DNA of 14,829 nt from the NCBI GenBank assembly GCA_964547975.1, contig CAZJRM010000138.1:1-14829 (forward strand), given 5' to 3'. The DNA comes from CAYJPV01 sp964547975. Lineage in GTDB: Bacteria > Acidobacteriota > Vicinamibacteria > Vicinamibacterales > JAKQTR01. Below are positions 1 to 5,587 of this stretch, piece after piece. The translations under genes were made by a program, and so were the position numbers. Numbering within the stretch: position 1 is the stretch's first letter; every line of letters begins with the position of its first letter. A model generated the notes under the pieces. It did no database searches and was not told the origin of the DNA. It saw only the letters and a list, made by a program, of their open reading frames with translations.

Positions 1-1
1 G

Positions 2-55
2 CCGCTGGCGGTCTGCCATCGCTGCGGCGCGAAGTACATCTCGATGCCGCGGTAG
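2..55 (+). CDS. C-terminal tail of an unknown protein with a CxxC knuckle (partial)
   Basis: Seventeen codons enter from the left edge and end at a TAG. The peptide contains VCHRCGAKYISMPR, a Cys-x-x-Cys pair that looks like half of a zinc ribbon at a protein C-terminus. The stop lies 27 bases before the stop of the convergent Sel1/TonB gene, which is sensible gene spacing. With so little sequence I cannot name the family, and it could be a chance open frame. Confidence 0.3.
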   Translation, partial: PLAVCHRCGAKYISMPR

Positions 56-82
56 GAACCGCGTCAAGGAGTTCTTCCGACC

Positions 83-919
83 CTACCGAAGCCTGAAGGT
101 CAGTTCGATCGTCACGAGTACGGGTACCGGCAGGCCGTCTCTCGTACCAGGCTCAAACCGCCACTTGCGAACCGCCTTGATCGCCCGATCGTCCAGGCCA
201 GACTCCTTATCGAGTGACTGCGCGACCTGGCATTCGCCGACCTTGCCGTCCACCAGGACAATGCATTCAAGAACGACGATGCCCTCGATCTTCCGTTCCT
301 TTGCGGCGCTGGAGTACTCGGGTTTGGCTTCCTTGAGGAGGCGGGGCGGGACGACTCCGACGGCATTGGGCGCCACGACGGAAGCGCTTGCATAGAACGT
401 CATCGCCGACAGCGTGCTGAGATCCATCTTCCGTGCGAATCCCCTCAGCCAGTTGCTCGCTCGTCTTTGCGCGTCGGCGACCTCTGCAGTAGTCATCGTC
501 GTGGCGAGGTTCTTCATCACCGCACCGAGCGCTGCCTTTTCGTCACCAACTGCGCCCGCCTCCTCGAGTCCCAACCACTTCAGTGCTTCCGCCCTGTCCT
601 TCGTCACGCCCTGCCCGTTGAGGTACAGGCCAGCGAGATTGTGTTGTGCCCTGGCGAGACCCTGGTCAGCAGCCCTGCTGTACCAAGCCGCGGACATCGC
701 GTAGTCCTGTGCCACACCATGACCGTAAGCGTACGCGATTCCCATGTCGCACTGGGCCTGAGCGTCGCCTGATTCCGCCCTCAGGCGGCATGCCATCAGT
801 TCCTCCGTGACGGAGGTCTTCGCCTGAGGAGTTGTAGGTTGTTGCCGCGTGGTTGGTTCGCTCGACGCGGCCCCGACAAGGAGCGCCAGGAGCGCGATAG
901 TCGCCAGACGAATGCGCAA
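83..919 (-). CDS. Sel1-repeat protein with TonB C-terminal domain
   Basis: A 278-residue exported protein. Residues 1-20 form a signal peptide (hydrophobic LATIALLALLVGA). Residues 46-120 carry two Sel1-like TPR repeats, seen as GDAQAQCDMGIAYAYGHGV and the following QGLARAQHNLAGLYLNGQGV. Residues 192-278 are a TonB C-terminal domain, with PPRLLKEAKPEYSSAAK, then a GIVVLEC strand, and a closing AIKAVRKWRFEPGTRDGLPV motif. TonB-C domains normally contact outer-membrane receptors or act as periplasmic modules. There is no N-terminal anchor beyond the signal, so this is more likely a periplasmic or lipoprotein-like relative than a classical TonB. The start is TTG at 917-919, supported by an AGGAGG Shine-Dalgarno seven bases upstream. 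Its role in the cell is unknown. Confidence 0.85.
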   Translation of the reverse strand: MRIRLATIALLALLVGAASSEPTTRQQPTTPQAKTSVTEELMACRLRAESGDAQAQCDMGIAYAYGHGVAQDYAMSAAWYSRAADQGLARAQHNLAGLYLNGQGVTKDRAEALKWLGLEEAGAVGDEKAALGAVMKNLATTMTTAEVADAQRRASNWLRGFARKMDLSTLSAMTFYASASVVAPNAVGVVPPRLLKEAKPEYSSAAKERKIEGIVVLECIVLVDGKVGECQVAQSLDKESGLDDRAIKAVRKWRFEPGTRDGLPVPVLVTIELTFRLR

Positions 920-943
920 CGCTGAACCTCCTGCGATTCGCGG

Positions 944-949
944 ATTCTA
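944..949 (-). promoter_or_regulatory. Candidate -10 box (TAGAAT) for the Sel1/TonB gene
   Basis: TAGAAT on the minus strand lies about 25 bases upstream of the TTG start, with the AGGAGG Shine-Dalgarno between them. No good -35 box is visible 16-18 bases further upstream, so this is a weak call. The same hexamer is the -10 of the better-supported gap promoter. Confidence 0.35.
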
Positions 950-1102
950 CCTCAGCCGACCGCCCCGCAGTCGGAACGCGAACTGCTCGAGGCCATCCAG
1001 GAACAGGCGAGTGCGTCCGGTGTTCTATGGGCTGACTCTACAGGATCCGTTACAGGGGCTCCAGAAACACGAACGGCGACCGATTGATCTCGGTCGCCAT
1101 AA

Positions 1103-1357
1103 CGGGGAGGCTGGAGCGCCCTTCGACTCGCGTCGCTCGCTCAGGACGGACCCGCGAATCCCGACTACCGCGACATCGCCAAGTGGGCACGGACGAGTCC
1201 AGCGATGATTGCGACGTTCTACGACCAGACGCACCCGAAAGCGTCGGTTGGCAGGATCGCGGGGTTCAGGAAGACGGAGAGAAGCAGCACGGCAAAGAGA
1301 GCAGTGGGACGCGCAAACAAGTCGCGCCGCGGCAGCCGCCATCTGACGCCGCCCTAA
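1103..1357 (+). pseudogene. Remnant of a tyrosine recombinase/phage integrase (3' end)
   Basis: This open frame follows a TAA at 1100-1102 and has no start codon near its beginning. The translated part from about 1163 reads DYRDIAKWARTSPAMIATF and then YDQTHPKASVGRIAGFRK. It resembles the last catalytic box of tyrosine recombinases, where a GH-like turn precedes the nucleophilic Tyr; the Tyr would be the one in FYDQTHP. It ends in a basic tail. The R-H-x-x-R boxes and the whole N-terminal part are missing, and upstream frames show no continuation, so the gene is truncated and not functional. Its stop overlaps the stop of the convergent gene at 1354-1893. The family assignment rests on motif memory, not on an alignment. 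Confidence 0.5.
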
Positions 1358-1893
1358 TCGCTTGCTGGGTGTGAATGCGCCGCGATGCGGTCGAGGATGT
1401 CCGCAATCAAGCCCGACTCGATGTCCGACACATCTACGCTATAGACCTCGAGGATCTTCTTGTGAAGGACATCGTTGCGGTCTTGATCGTGAAAGAGCCA
1501 TAGCGTGGACTTGTCCGAGATGAAGCACTCGTCGTATCGAACACCGAAGATGCGGTCCAGAAAGTCCGTGGCAAGAACCTCGTGCTGCACGATCCGCTCG
1601 TTTGAGGCGAACTCCAAGGGCACGCGAGAACCTGGTCGCGGGAGAGGTTTGCCGAGCGCCTTGAACGACGCGAGACCCTTTGCCAAGTCCGCGAACGCTT
1701 CTTCGCGTGAGTAGCCGTGCCCCTGCATCGCCACCCAGTTGATGACTTGCGCACTCCAGGTGAAGGGGGCGGGGAACCGTCCGTGGGGCTCTTGAGGTTC
1801 GAACTGACGAACGCGGACAGGATAGTCAGCCAGATCCCACGACCGTTTGAAGAACGAGGTCAGGAAGAACCAGCCTGCTTTCACCCAGTCCAT
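1354..1893 (-). CDS. Conserved-looking hypothetical protein
   Basis: A protein of 179 residues that I do not recognise by function. It is soluble apart from a short hydrophobic N-terminal stretch (VKAGWFFLTSFF), which is probably too short and amphipathic for an anchor. The C-terminal third, with CFISDKSTLWLFHDQD followed by VYSVDVSDIESGLIADILDRIA, looks like a well-kept domain. I recall similar 'I(S/T)D.S(S/T)LW.FH' segments in small uncharacterised bacterial proteins. I chose the ATG at 1891-1893 because AAGGAG sits five bases upstream; the GTG directly before it (1894-1896) would leave only two bases of spacing. GC content is lower than in the right half of the window, in keeping with the surrounding island-like region. 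Confidence 0.7.
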   Translation of the reverse strand: MDWVKAGWFFLTSFFKRSWDLADYPVRVRQFEPQEPHGRFPAPFTWSAQVINWVAMQGHGYSREEAFADLAKGLASFKALGKPLPRPGSRVPLEFASNERIVQHEVLATDFLDRIFGVRYDECFISDKSTLWLFHDQDRNDVLHKKILEVYSVDVSDIESGLIADILDRIAAHSHPASD

Positions 1894-2011
1894 CACGGCT
1901 CCTTGAGCGAGTCAGCTTCCGCTGAACGAGAGGATACCAGACACGGGGTCGGCGTCCCCGTGAACGGCGGAGACAAGGCGGCTGGTGCTCGGGCGGCAAG
2001 GGTGCTGCACC

Positions 2012-2434
2012 CTACTTCAAGACCCACCCTGCAATAGTCTTGATGCCGATCATCGCCAGGAAAGCGATGACGATCACGAAGATCAGAAGGAACCCTGCCG
2101 CGATGACCCTACCAGCGTTCCTTGCGATCTTGCCGTCTCGAGTATCATGCAGCGGCAAGCCTGGATTCTCTGGTCTCTCAAACCAGTCGAAGCCGACGTT
2201 CGAGTCATCGGACATGAGATAGTAAAGATCGACTGGGATCTGCTGGTTCTCCGCGGCTGGGAGATACGCACCCTTGAGGAGTTCAATCCCGAGACGCAGG
2301 TAACCGTTCTTGTTCGCAGTGATCCTGCTCTCATCAGGTCCCCCGCCATACTGATCAAGCTTGACCACCGCCCCTTCCTTCGGCACAAGGGCGTCGAGCG
2401 TAGCGATGCGGTCCTGAATCTGAACGTCGTCCAT
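2012..2434 (-). CDS. Hypothetical protein with a C-terminal membrane anchor
   Basis: A protein of 140 residues with unknown function. Residues 1-105 are polar, with a distinctive acidic and Gly-rich stretch (KLDQYGGGPDESR) and a segment VDLYYLMSDDSNVGFDWFE. Residues 110-133 form one strong transmembrane helix (VIAAGFLLIFVIVIAFLAMIGI) followed by a short Lys-ended tail. This is the layout of a C-tail-anchored membrane protein with a cytoplasmic N-terminal domain, as there is no signal peptide. No clear Shine-Dalgarno precedes the ATG at 2432-2434, so the start is tentative. It is oriented like the gene at 1354-1893, but about 120 bases separate them, so co-transcription is uncertain. GC is visibly lower than in the glycolytic and LPS genes. 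Confidence 0.65.
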   Translation of the reverse strand: MDDVQIQDRIATLDALVPKEGAVVKLDQYGGGPDESRITANKNGYLRLGIELLKGAYLPAAENQQIPVDLYYLMSDDSNVGFDWFERPENPGLPLHDTRDGKIARNAGRVIAAGFLLIFVIVIAFLAMIGIKTIAGWVLK

Positions 2435-2601
2435 CGCTGTATGGTAGCGATCCCGGACGGCTTCAGCCAGCGAAGTTGGGGTAGCCCCGAGTCCTACTGG
2501 CGGGTGCTTCCGCCCGATGCCTATTGGAGTGATTGAGTGTCGGAGGCGTGCGCCTGGCTGGAACCCTCGGTTTCCGCCCGAAAATCACGGGGAAACCATC
2601 C

Positions 2602-2625
2602 CTGACTTGACACCAGACTTGACAC
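2602..2625. repeat. Tandem 12-bp repeat downstream of tRNA-Leu
   Basis: Two adjacent 12-mers, CTGACTTGACAC and CAGACTTGACAC, differ at one base; on the minus strand the shared core reads GTGTCAAGT. They lie 68 bases past the 3' end of tRNA-Leu, just beyond its terminator. Such short repeats beside a tRNA can be arm-type integrase sites, but that is inference. A 7-bp inverted pair (GGTTTCC at 2569-2575, GGAAACC at 2591-2597) lies next to them. Confidence 0.5.
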
Positions 2626-2632
2626 ACACTTC

Positions 2633-2667
2633 GACAAAGAAAAACGGCTCGGTTGTCACCGAGCCGT
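2633..2667 (-). terminator. Rho-independent terminator after tRNA-Leu
   Basis: On the minus strand a perfect 9-bp stem (ACGGCTCGG / CCGAGCCGT) with a 6-base loop is followed by TTTTTCTTT. The stem begins 26 bases past the tRNA's encoded CCA end. It probably ends transcripts of the tRNA, and of secG if the two are co-transcribed. Confidence 0.88.
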
Positions 2668-2692
2668 AAGTCCTTGCCTATCAGCAAGTTAC

Positions 2693-2779
2693 TGGTGCGG
2701 AAGAAAGGATTCGAACCTTCACGCTCTTGCGAGCGCCAGCCCCTCAAGCTGGTGCGTCTGCCAGTTCCGCCACTTCCGC
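2693..2779 (-). tRNA. tRNA-Leu (anticodon GAG)
   Basis: An 87-base class II tRNA with an encoded CCA. The acceptor stem GCGGAAG pairs with CTTCCGC, followed by discriminator A. The anticodon stem CCAGC/GCTGG closes the loop TTGAGGG, giving anticodon GAG (reads CUC and CUU). A long variable arm (GCGCTCGCAAGAGCG) and a TTCGAATCC T-loop are present. It follows secG on the same strand, as tRNA-Leu(GAG) does in Escherichia coli (secG-leuU), so the pairing is old. The 3' end of such genes is a common integration site. Confidence 0.96.
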
Positions 2780-2862
2780 ATTCCGAACTACCCTGCCGGG
2801 CACTGGCGCGCCCGACCGGACTGCCATCGTAGCAGAGGCGCGTCCACGCCTCAACCCCGACG

Positions 2863-3231
2863 TTACTTCTTTTCGGCCGGCTGCGCCGGCGCGGGTTGCG
2901 CAGGTGCCGGAACCGGCGTCGTCGCAGGGGCCGTGGCCGGTGCCGCGGGCAACGTCTGCGCCGCCGGGGCCTTCGTGCCGCTCACGACAGATGAGGGGCC
3001 CTTCTGCCACATGATGGCCAGCGCCACCGACCCCACCATGAACAACACGGCCGCCACCGTCGTCGCGCGCGTCAGAATCGTCGCGCCCGACCGGGCGCCG
3101 AATACCGTCTGGCTGCTGCTGCCGCCGAAGGCGCTCGCAATGTCCCCGGCGCGGCCCTGCTGCAGCAGCACGACCACGATCAGGAACAGACAGACAATCA
3201 CGTACACGCCAACCACGAGGTAGTAGAGCAT
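2863..3231 (-). CDS. secG: Preprotein translocase subunit SecG
   Basis: SecG is the small non-essential subunit of the SecYEG channel in the inner membrane. The 122-residue product has the usual two transmembrane helices (about residues 4-23 and 56-75). Between them lies the diagnostic cytoplasmic loop LLQQGRAGDIASAFGGSSSQ followed by TVFG. An Ala/Pro-rich tail of about 40 residues ends the protein; such tails are common in GC-rich relatives. The ATG at 3229-3231 begins exactly at the first helix (MLYYLVVGVY). There is no clear Shine-Dalgarno, and a TATAAT lies six bases before the ATG, so the message may be leaderless. tRNA-Leu follows on the same strand. The open frame continues upstream through the opposite strand of the TupA-like gene, but that extension is an artefact of high GC. 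Confidence 0.96.
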   Translation of the reverse strand: MLYYLVVGVYVIVCLFLIVVVLLQQGRAGDIASAFGGSSSQTVFGARSGATILTRATTVAAVLFMVGSVALAIMWQKGPSSVVSGTKAPAAQTLPAAPATAPATTPVPAPAQPAPAQPAEKK

Positions 3232-3237
3232 CCCACC

Positions 3238-3243
3238 ATTATA
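3238..3243 (-). promoter_or_regulatory. Candidate -10 box (TATAAT) for secG
   Basis: A perfect TATAAT on the minus strand with six bases between it and the secG ATG. If used, transcription would start at the ATG itself, giving a leaderless message. No TTGACA-like -35 is seen 17 bases upstream, so the call is tentative. Confidence 0.4.
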
Positions 3244-3339
3244 CAGAGGATACCCGCCTCGCGCGACCCCCCCTGGCAGCCGGGAATCAGCAATGGCCCG
3301 GCAGGGCTGAATCGTCAAAAATCGGTAAGAATAGAACCA

Positions 3340-3792
3340 ATGCCTGCGAAGAAATTGACAAATACCGGTGCGCCACGTATCAAGGAACAGGCGGCCCTGC
3401 ACCGCCTGTCCGATGCGGCCAGGCTTCTCAGCCTGAGCCGACCCACGCTCACGCGGTGGATTCGAGACGGCCGGCTCCGCGCCGAGCGGACCGCCGGCGG
3501 TCACTACCGCATCCCCCAGGGCGAGATCGACCGTGTCGCAGGCGCGCAGCAGTCGGGGCCGACGCTGCGCGACGCGGACGTCCTGTCGGCCATCAGCGGC
3601 CGCAACAAGCTGATGGGGACGGTGACGCGGGTGCGGTTCGGCGGGTTGCTGGCGGAGGTCGCGATGGCCGTCGGCGACCAGGAGTTGACGGCCATCATCA
3701 CGAGCGCGTCCGCCCGCGCGCTGGGACTCAAACCCGGCGTCAGGGCGTACGGACTCGTGAAGGCCACCGAAGTGATGATCGTGCGCGCGTGA
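3340..3792 (+). CDS. HTH-Mop domain regulator (molybdate/tungstate-responsive)
   Basis: A 150-residue cytoplasmic DNA-binding protein of two domains. Residues 20-66 are a MerR/excisionase-type helix-turn-helix with wing (LSDAARLLSLSRPTLTRWI, then GGHYRIP). Residues 86-149 are a Mop (TOBE-type) domain, seen as SGRNKLMGTVTRVRFGGLLA followed by TAIITSASARALGLKPG and the closing KATEVMIVRA. Mop domains bind molybdate or tungstate, so the protein probably senses one of these oxyanions and controls the TupA-like gene 45 bases downstream and perhaps itself. It is divergent from secG. A TAAGAAT lies seven bases before the ATG and there is no clear Shine-Dalgarno. Domain identity is secure; the regulated genes are inferred from position. 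Confidence 0.9.
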   Translation: MPAKKLTNTGAPRIKEQAALHRLSDAARLLSLSRPTLTRWIRDGRLRAERTAGGHYRIPQGEIDRVAGAQQSGPTLRDADVLSAISGRNKLMGTVTRVRFGGLLAEVAMAVGDQELTAIITSASARALGLKPGVRAYGLVKATEVMIVRA

Positions 3793-3800
3793 CGCGGTTC

Positions 3801-3830
3801 TCCCGGAACCGGCACCCGCCGGACCCGGGA
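3801..3830 (+). promoter_or_regulatory. Inverted repeat overlapping the ribosome-binding site of the TupA-like gene
   Basis: TCCCGG (3801-3806) pairs with CCGGGA (3825-3830), and CCGG (3809-3812) with CCGG (3819-3822), around a 6-base loop with a 2x2 internal loop. The 3' arm covers the first half of the GGGAGA Shine-Dalgarno (3827-3832) of the GTG start at 3838. It could be an RNA switch on translation, an operator for the Mop regulator encoded just upstream, or a chance GC-rich palindrome. Confidence 0.45.
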
Positions 3831-3837
3831 GACGACC

Positions 3838-5403
3838 GTGACACTGACTCGAGCCCTGTTCCGCCGCGCGGCCCTCGCCGCCTTCGTCCTCGCGGTTGTC
3901 ACTGCGCCGGTGATGGCACAGCCGCGCGTCCTGCGCCTCGCCACCACCACGAGCACGGCCGACACCGGCCTCCTCACCGCGATCCTCCCGGCATTTCAGG
4001 CCCAGTGCAACTGCCGCGTGGACGTCGTGGCGGTCGGCACGGGCCAGGCCTTGGCCATGGGCCGCCAGGGCGACGTGGACGTGGTGCTGGTGCACGCGCG
4101 CAAGGCCGAAGACCAGTTTCTCGCCGAAGGCCACGCCACCAAGCGCTTCGACGTCATGTACAACGACTTCGTCATCGTCGGGCCGACGGCCGACCCCGCG
4201 AAAGTTGCCGGCACGGTGATCGCGAAAGACGCGTTTGCCGCCATCGCGAAGGCCGGCGCGACTTTCGCCAGCCGCGGCGACAAGTCGGGGACGCACACGG
4301 TCGAGCTCGGCATCTGGGCCGACCTGAAGACGACGCCGGGCTCCCCCTGGTATCGCTCGATCGGGCAGGGCATGGGTGAGACGCTGATGGCGGCCAGCGA
4401 GATGGGTGCCTACACGCTGTCCGACCGCGCGACATGGCTCGCGACGGCCGCGAAGGTTCCCGCCCTGAAGTCCTTCGTCGGCGGGGTGAATCTGGCTGCG
4501 AACCGCGACCGTTCGTTGTTGAACTACTACGGCGTGTTGCCGATCAGTGCCGCCCGACACCCGGGCGTGCGCGAGGATCTCGCCGACGCCTTCGCGCGAT
4601 GGCTGACGTCCGCCGCGACCCAGAAGATCATCGGTGCGTTCGGCGTCGAGAGGTTCGGCCAGCCGCTCTTCTATCCCGATTCGGACGAGTTCAAGGCCAC
4701 CCGCGAAGTCACCGTCACGTCGGGCGGGCGGACGGTGACGTTGTCCGTTCAGGACCTGCAGGCGTTCCCGAAGCGGACGCTCCCGTCCCACAGCGTGATC
4801 GGCGTGAAGAAGGGGGTGATCGGGCCGTACACGTGGACGGGTGCCTCGCTCAAGGACGTGCTTCTCAAGGTCGACCCGAGCCTCTCGCAGGCCCGTCATG
4901 CCGGCAGTCGCATCATCGTGCGCAGCAGCGACGACTGGCAGGTCACGTTGTGGTGGGACGAGATCTTCGGCCAGGTCCCTGCCGGGTTCGGGATCTACAA
5001 CACCAAGGGCTGCAACGAATGCCACGGGCCGAAGGGAGAAGGCACCGCGCCAACCGGCAAACGTCCCGCGCCGGCGCTGGCGGGCATCGACTGGCCGTCG
5101 GATGGCATGGCCGGCGTGCTGCGGGCGGGCGGCGATCGTCACGCGGGCATGATGGCGTTCACGCCGGCGCACCTGTCGAACGCGGAGCTGGACGCGATGC
5201 TCGCGTGGCTCAAGCAGCCCGACGCGCCCGGCGGGAAGAACACCTTCACGCCGGCGAAGGGCCGCGACGTGATGGTGCTCGCCTACGAACGCGACGGCAA
5301 GCTGATGCACGGCGCCGAAGGCCTGATCCAGCTCGTCGTCGGTCCGGACGAATTCGCGTCCCGGTATTCGCACTGGGTGGCGGGGATTGAAGTGAAGAGA
5401 TAG
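3838..5403 (+). CDS. Secreted TupA-like tungstate-binding protein fused to a sulfite-oxidase-fold domain split by a cytochrome c domain
   Basis: A 521-residue exported protein. Residues 1-27 are a signal peptide (cleavage near VMA-Q). Residues 30-285 match TupA-type tungstate-binding proteins, with LATTTSTADTGLL, VDVVLVHARKAE, YNDFVIVGP, SRGDKSGTHT.ELGIW and GAYTLSDRATWLA. Residues 288-377 look like the first half of a sulfite-oxidase molybdopterin-fold domain (SVQDLQAFPKRTLPSHSV, then W.GASLKDVL). Residues 378-462 are a class I cytochrome c, with haem motif CNECH at 392-396 and Met438/439 as likely axial ligand. Residues 475-520 return to the oxidase fold (MVLAYERDGKLMHGAEG, then HWVAGIEVKR). 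The usual Mo-ligating Cys is absent. The start is GTG with GGGAGA upstream. No tupB/tupC permease or ATPase gene follows, so transport partners, if any, lie elsewhere. The tungstate-binding call is strong; the split domain is my reading of motifs. Confidence 0.88.
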   Translation: MTLTRALFRRAALAAFVLAVVTAPVMAQPRVLRLATTTSTADTGLLTAILPAFQAQCNCRVDVVAVGTGQALAMGRQGDVDVVLVHARKAEDQFLAEGHATKRFDVMYNDFVIVGPTADPAKVAGTVIAKDAFAAIAKAGATFASRGDKSGTHTVELGIWADLKTTPGSPWYRSIGQGMGETLMAASEMGAYTLSDRATWLATAAKVPALKSFVGGVNLAANRDRSLLNYYGVLPISAARHPGVREDLADAFARWLTSAATQKIIGAFGVERFGQPLFYPDSDEFKATREVTVTSGGRTVTLSVQDLQAFPKRTLPSHSVIGVKKGVIGPYTWTGASLKDVLLKVDPSLSQARHAGSRIIVRSSDDWQVTLWWDEIFGQVPAGFGIYNTKGCNECHGPKGEGTAPTGKRPAPALAGIDWPSDGMAGVLRAGGDRHAGMMAFTPAHLSNAELDAMLAWLKQPDAPGGKNTFTPAKGRDVMVLAYERDGKLMHGAEGLIQLVVGPDEFASRYSHWVAGIEVKR

Positions 5404-5459
5404 GGGATAGGGAACAGGCGATAGGGGAGAGGGAAAGGGACGAGGGAAGAGGGAATAGG
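5404..5459 (+). repeat. G-rich purine tract after the TupA-like gene
   Basis: Directly after the stop codon come at least six GGG/GGGG runs spaced by short A-rich loops (GGGATA, GGGAGA, GGGAAA, GGGACGA, GGGAAGA). Four consecutive runs with loops of 3-4 bases meet the usual G-quadruplex pattern on the coding strand. Confidence 0.6.
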
Positions 5460-5483
5460 AGCGGCGAGAGGCGGAGCGTCAGG

Positions 5484-5538
5484 TGTGGGGCAGGCCCTCA
5501 GGCCTGCCATGTCCGCAGGGCTGAAGCCCTGCGCCACG
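5484..5538. repeat. REP-like double hairpin element
   Basis: Two perfect hairpins lie side by side: GGCAGGCC/GGCCTGCC with loop CTCA (5489-5508) and CGCAGGGCT/AGCCCTGCG with a 2-base spacer (5514-5533). The outer ends, GTGTGGGGCAG and the complement of CTGCGCCACG, are imperfect inverted repeats, like a BIME/REP pair or a tiny MITE. It may also terminate the transcript from the TupA-like gene, though no T-run follows. A 7-bp tandem repeat (GAGCCGT, 2.7 copies, 5554-5572) comes next. Confidence 0.55.
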
Positions 5539-5587
5539 CCAGCCACCGGCCGCGAGCCGTGAGCCGTGAGCCTCTGAGGAGCCATAG

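Noticed and set aside
1985..2536. A 183-codon plus-strand frame
   Set aside because: It is antisense to the anchored hypothetical gene at 2012-2434, which has a clear transmembrane helix and protein-like composition.
2607..2645. Two TTGACA boxes as a plus-strand promoter
   Set aside because: No TATAAT-like -10 lies 16-18 bases downstream and no plus-strand gene follows; they are better seen as part of the tandem repeat.
2463..2747. A 94-codon minus-strand frame overlapping tRNA-Leu
   Set aside because: It reads through the tRNA and its terminator, so it is not a gene.
2863..5373. An 836-codon open frame on the minus strand running across the TupA-like gene into secG
   Set aside because: Only the last 122 codons are protein-like (SecG). 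The rest is Arg/His/Ala/Gly-rich antisense of a real gene, as expected at high GC.
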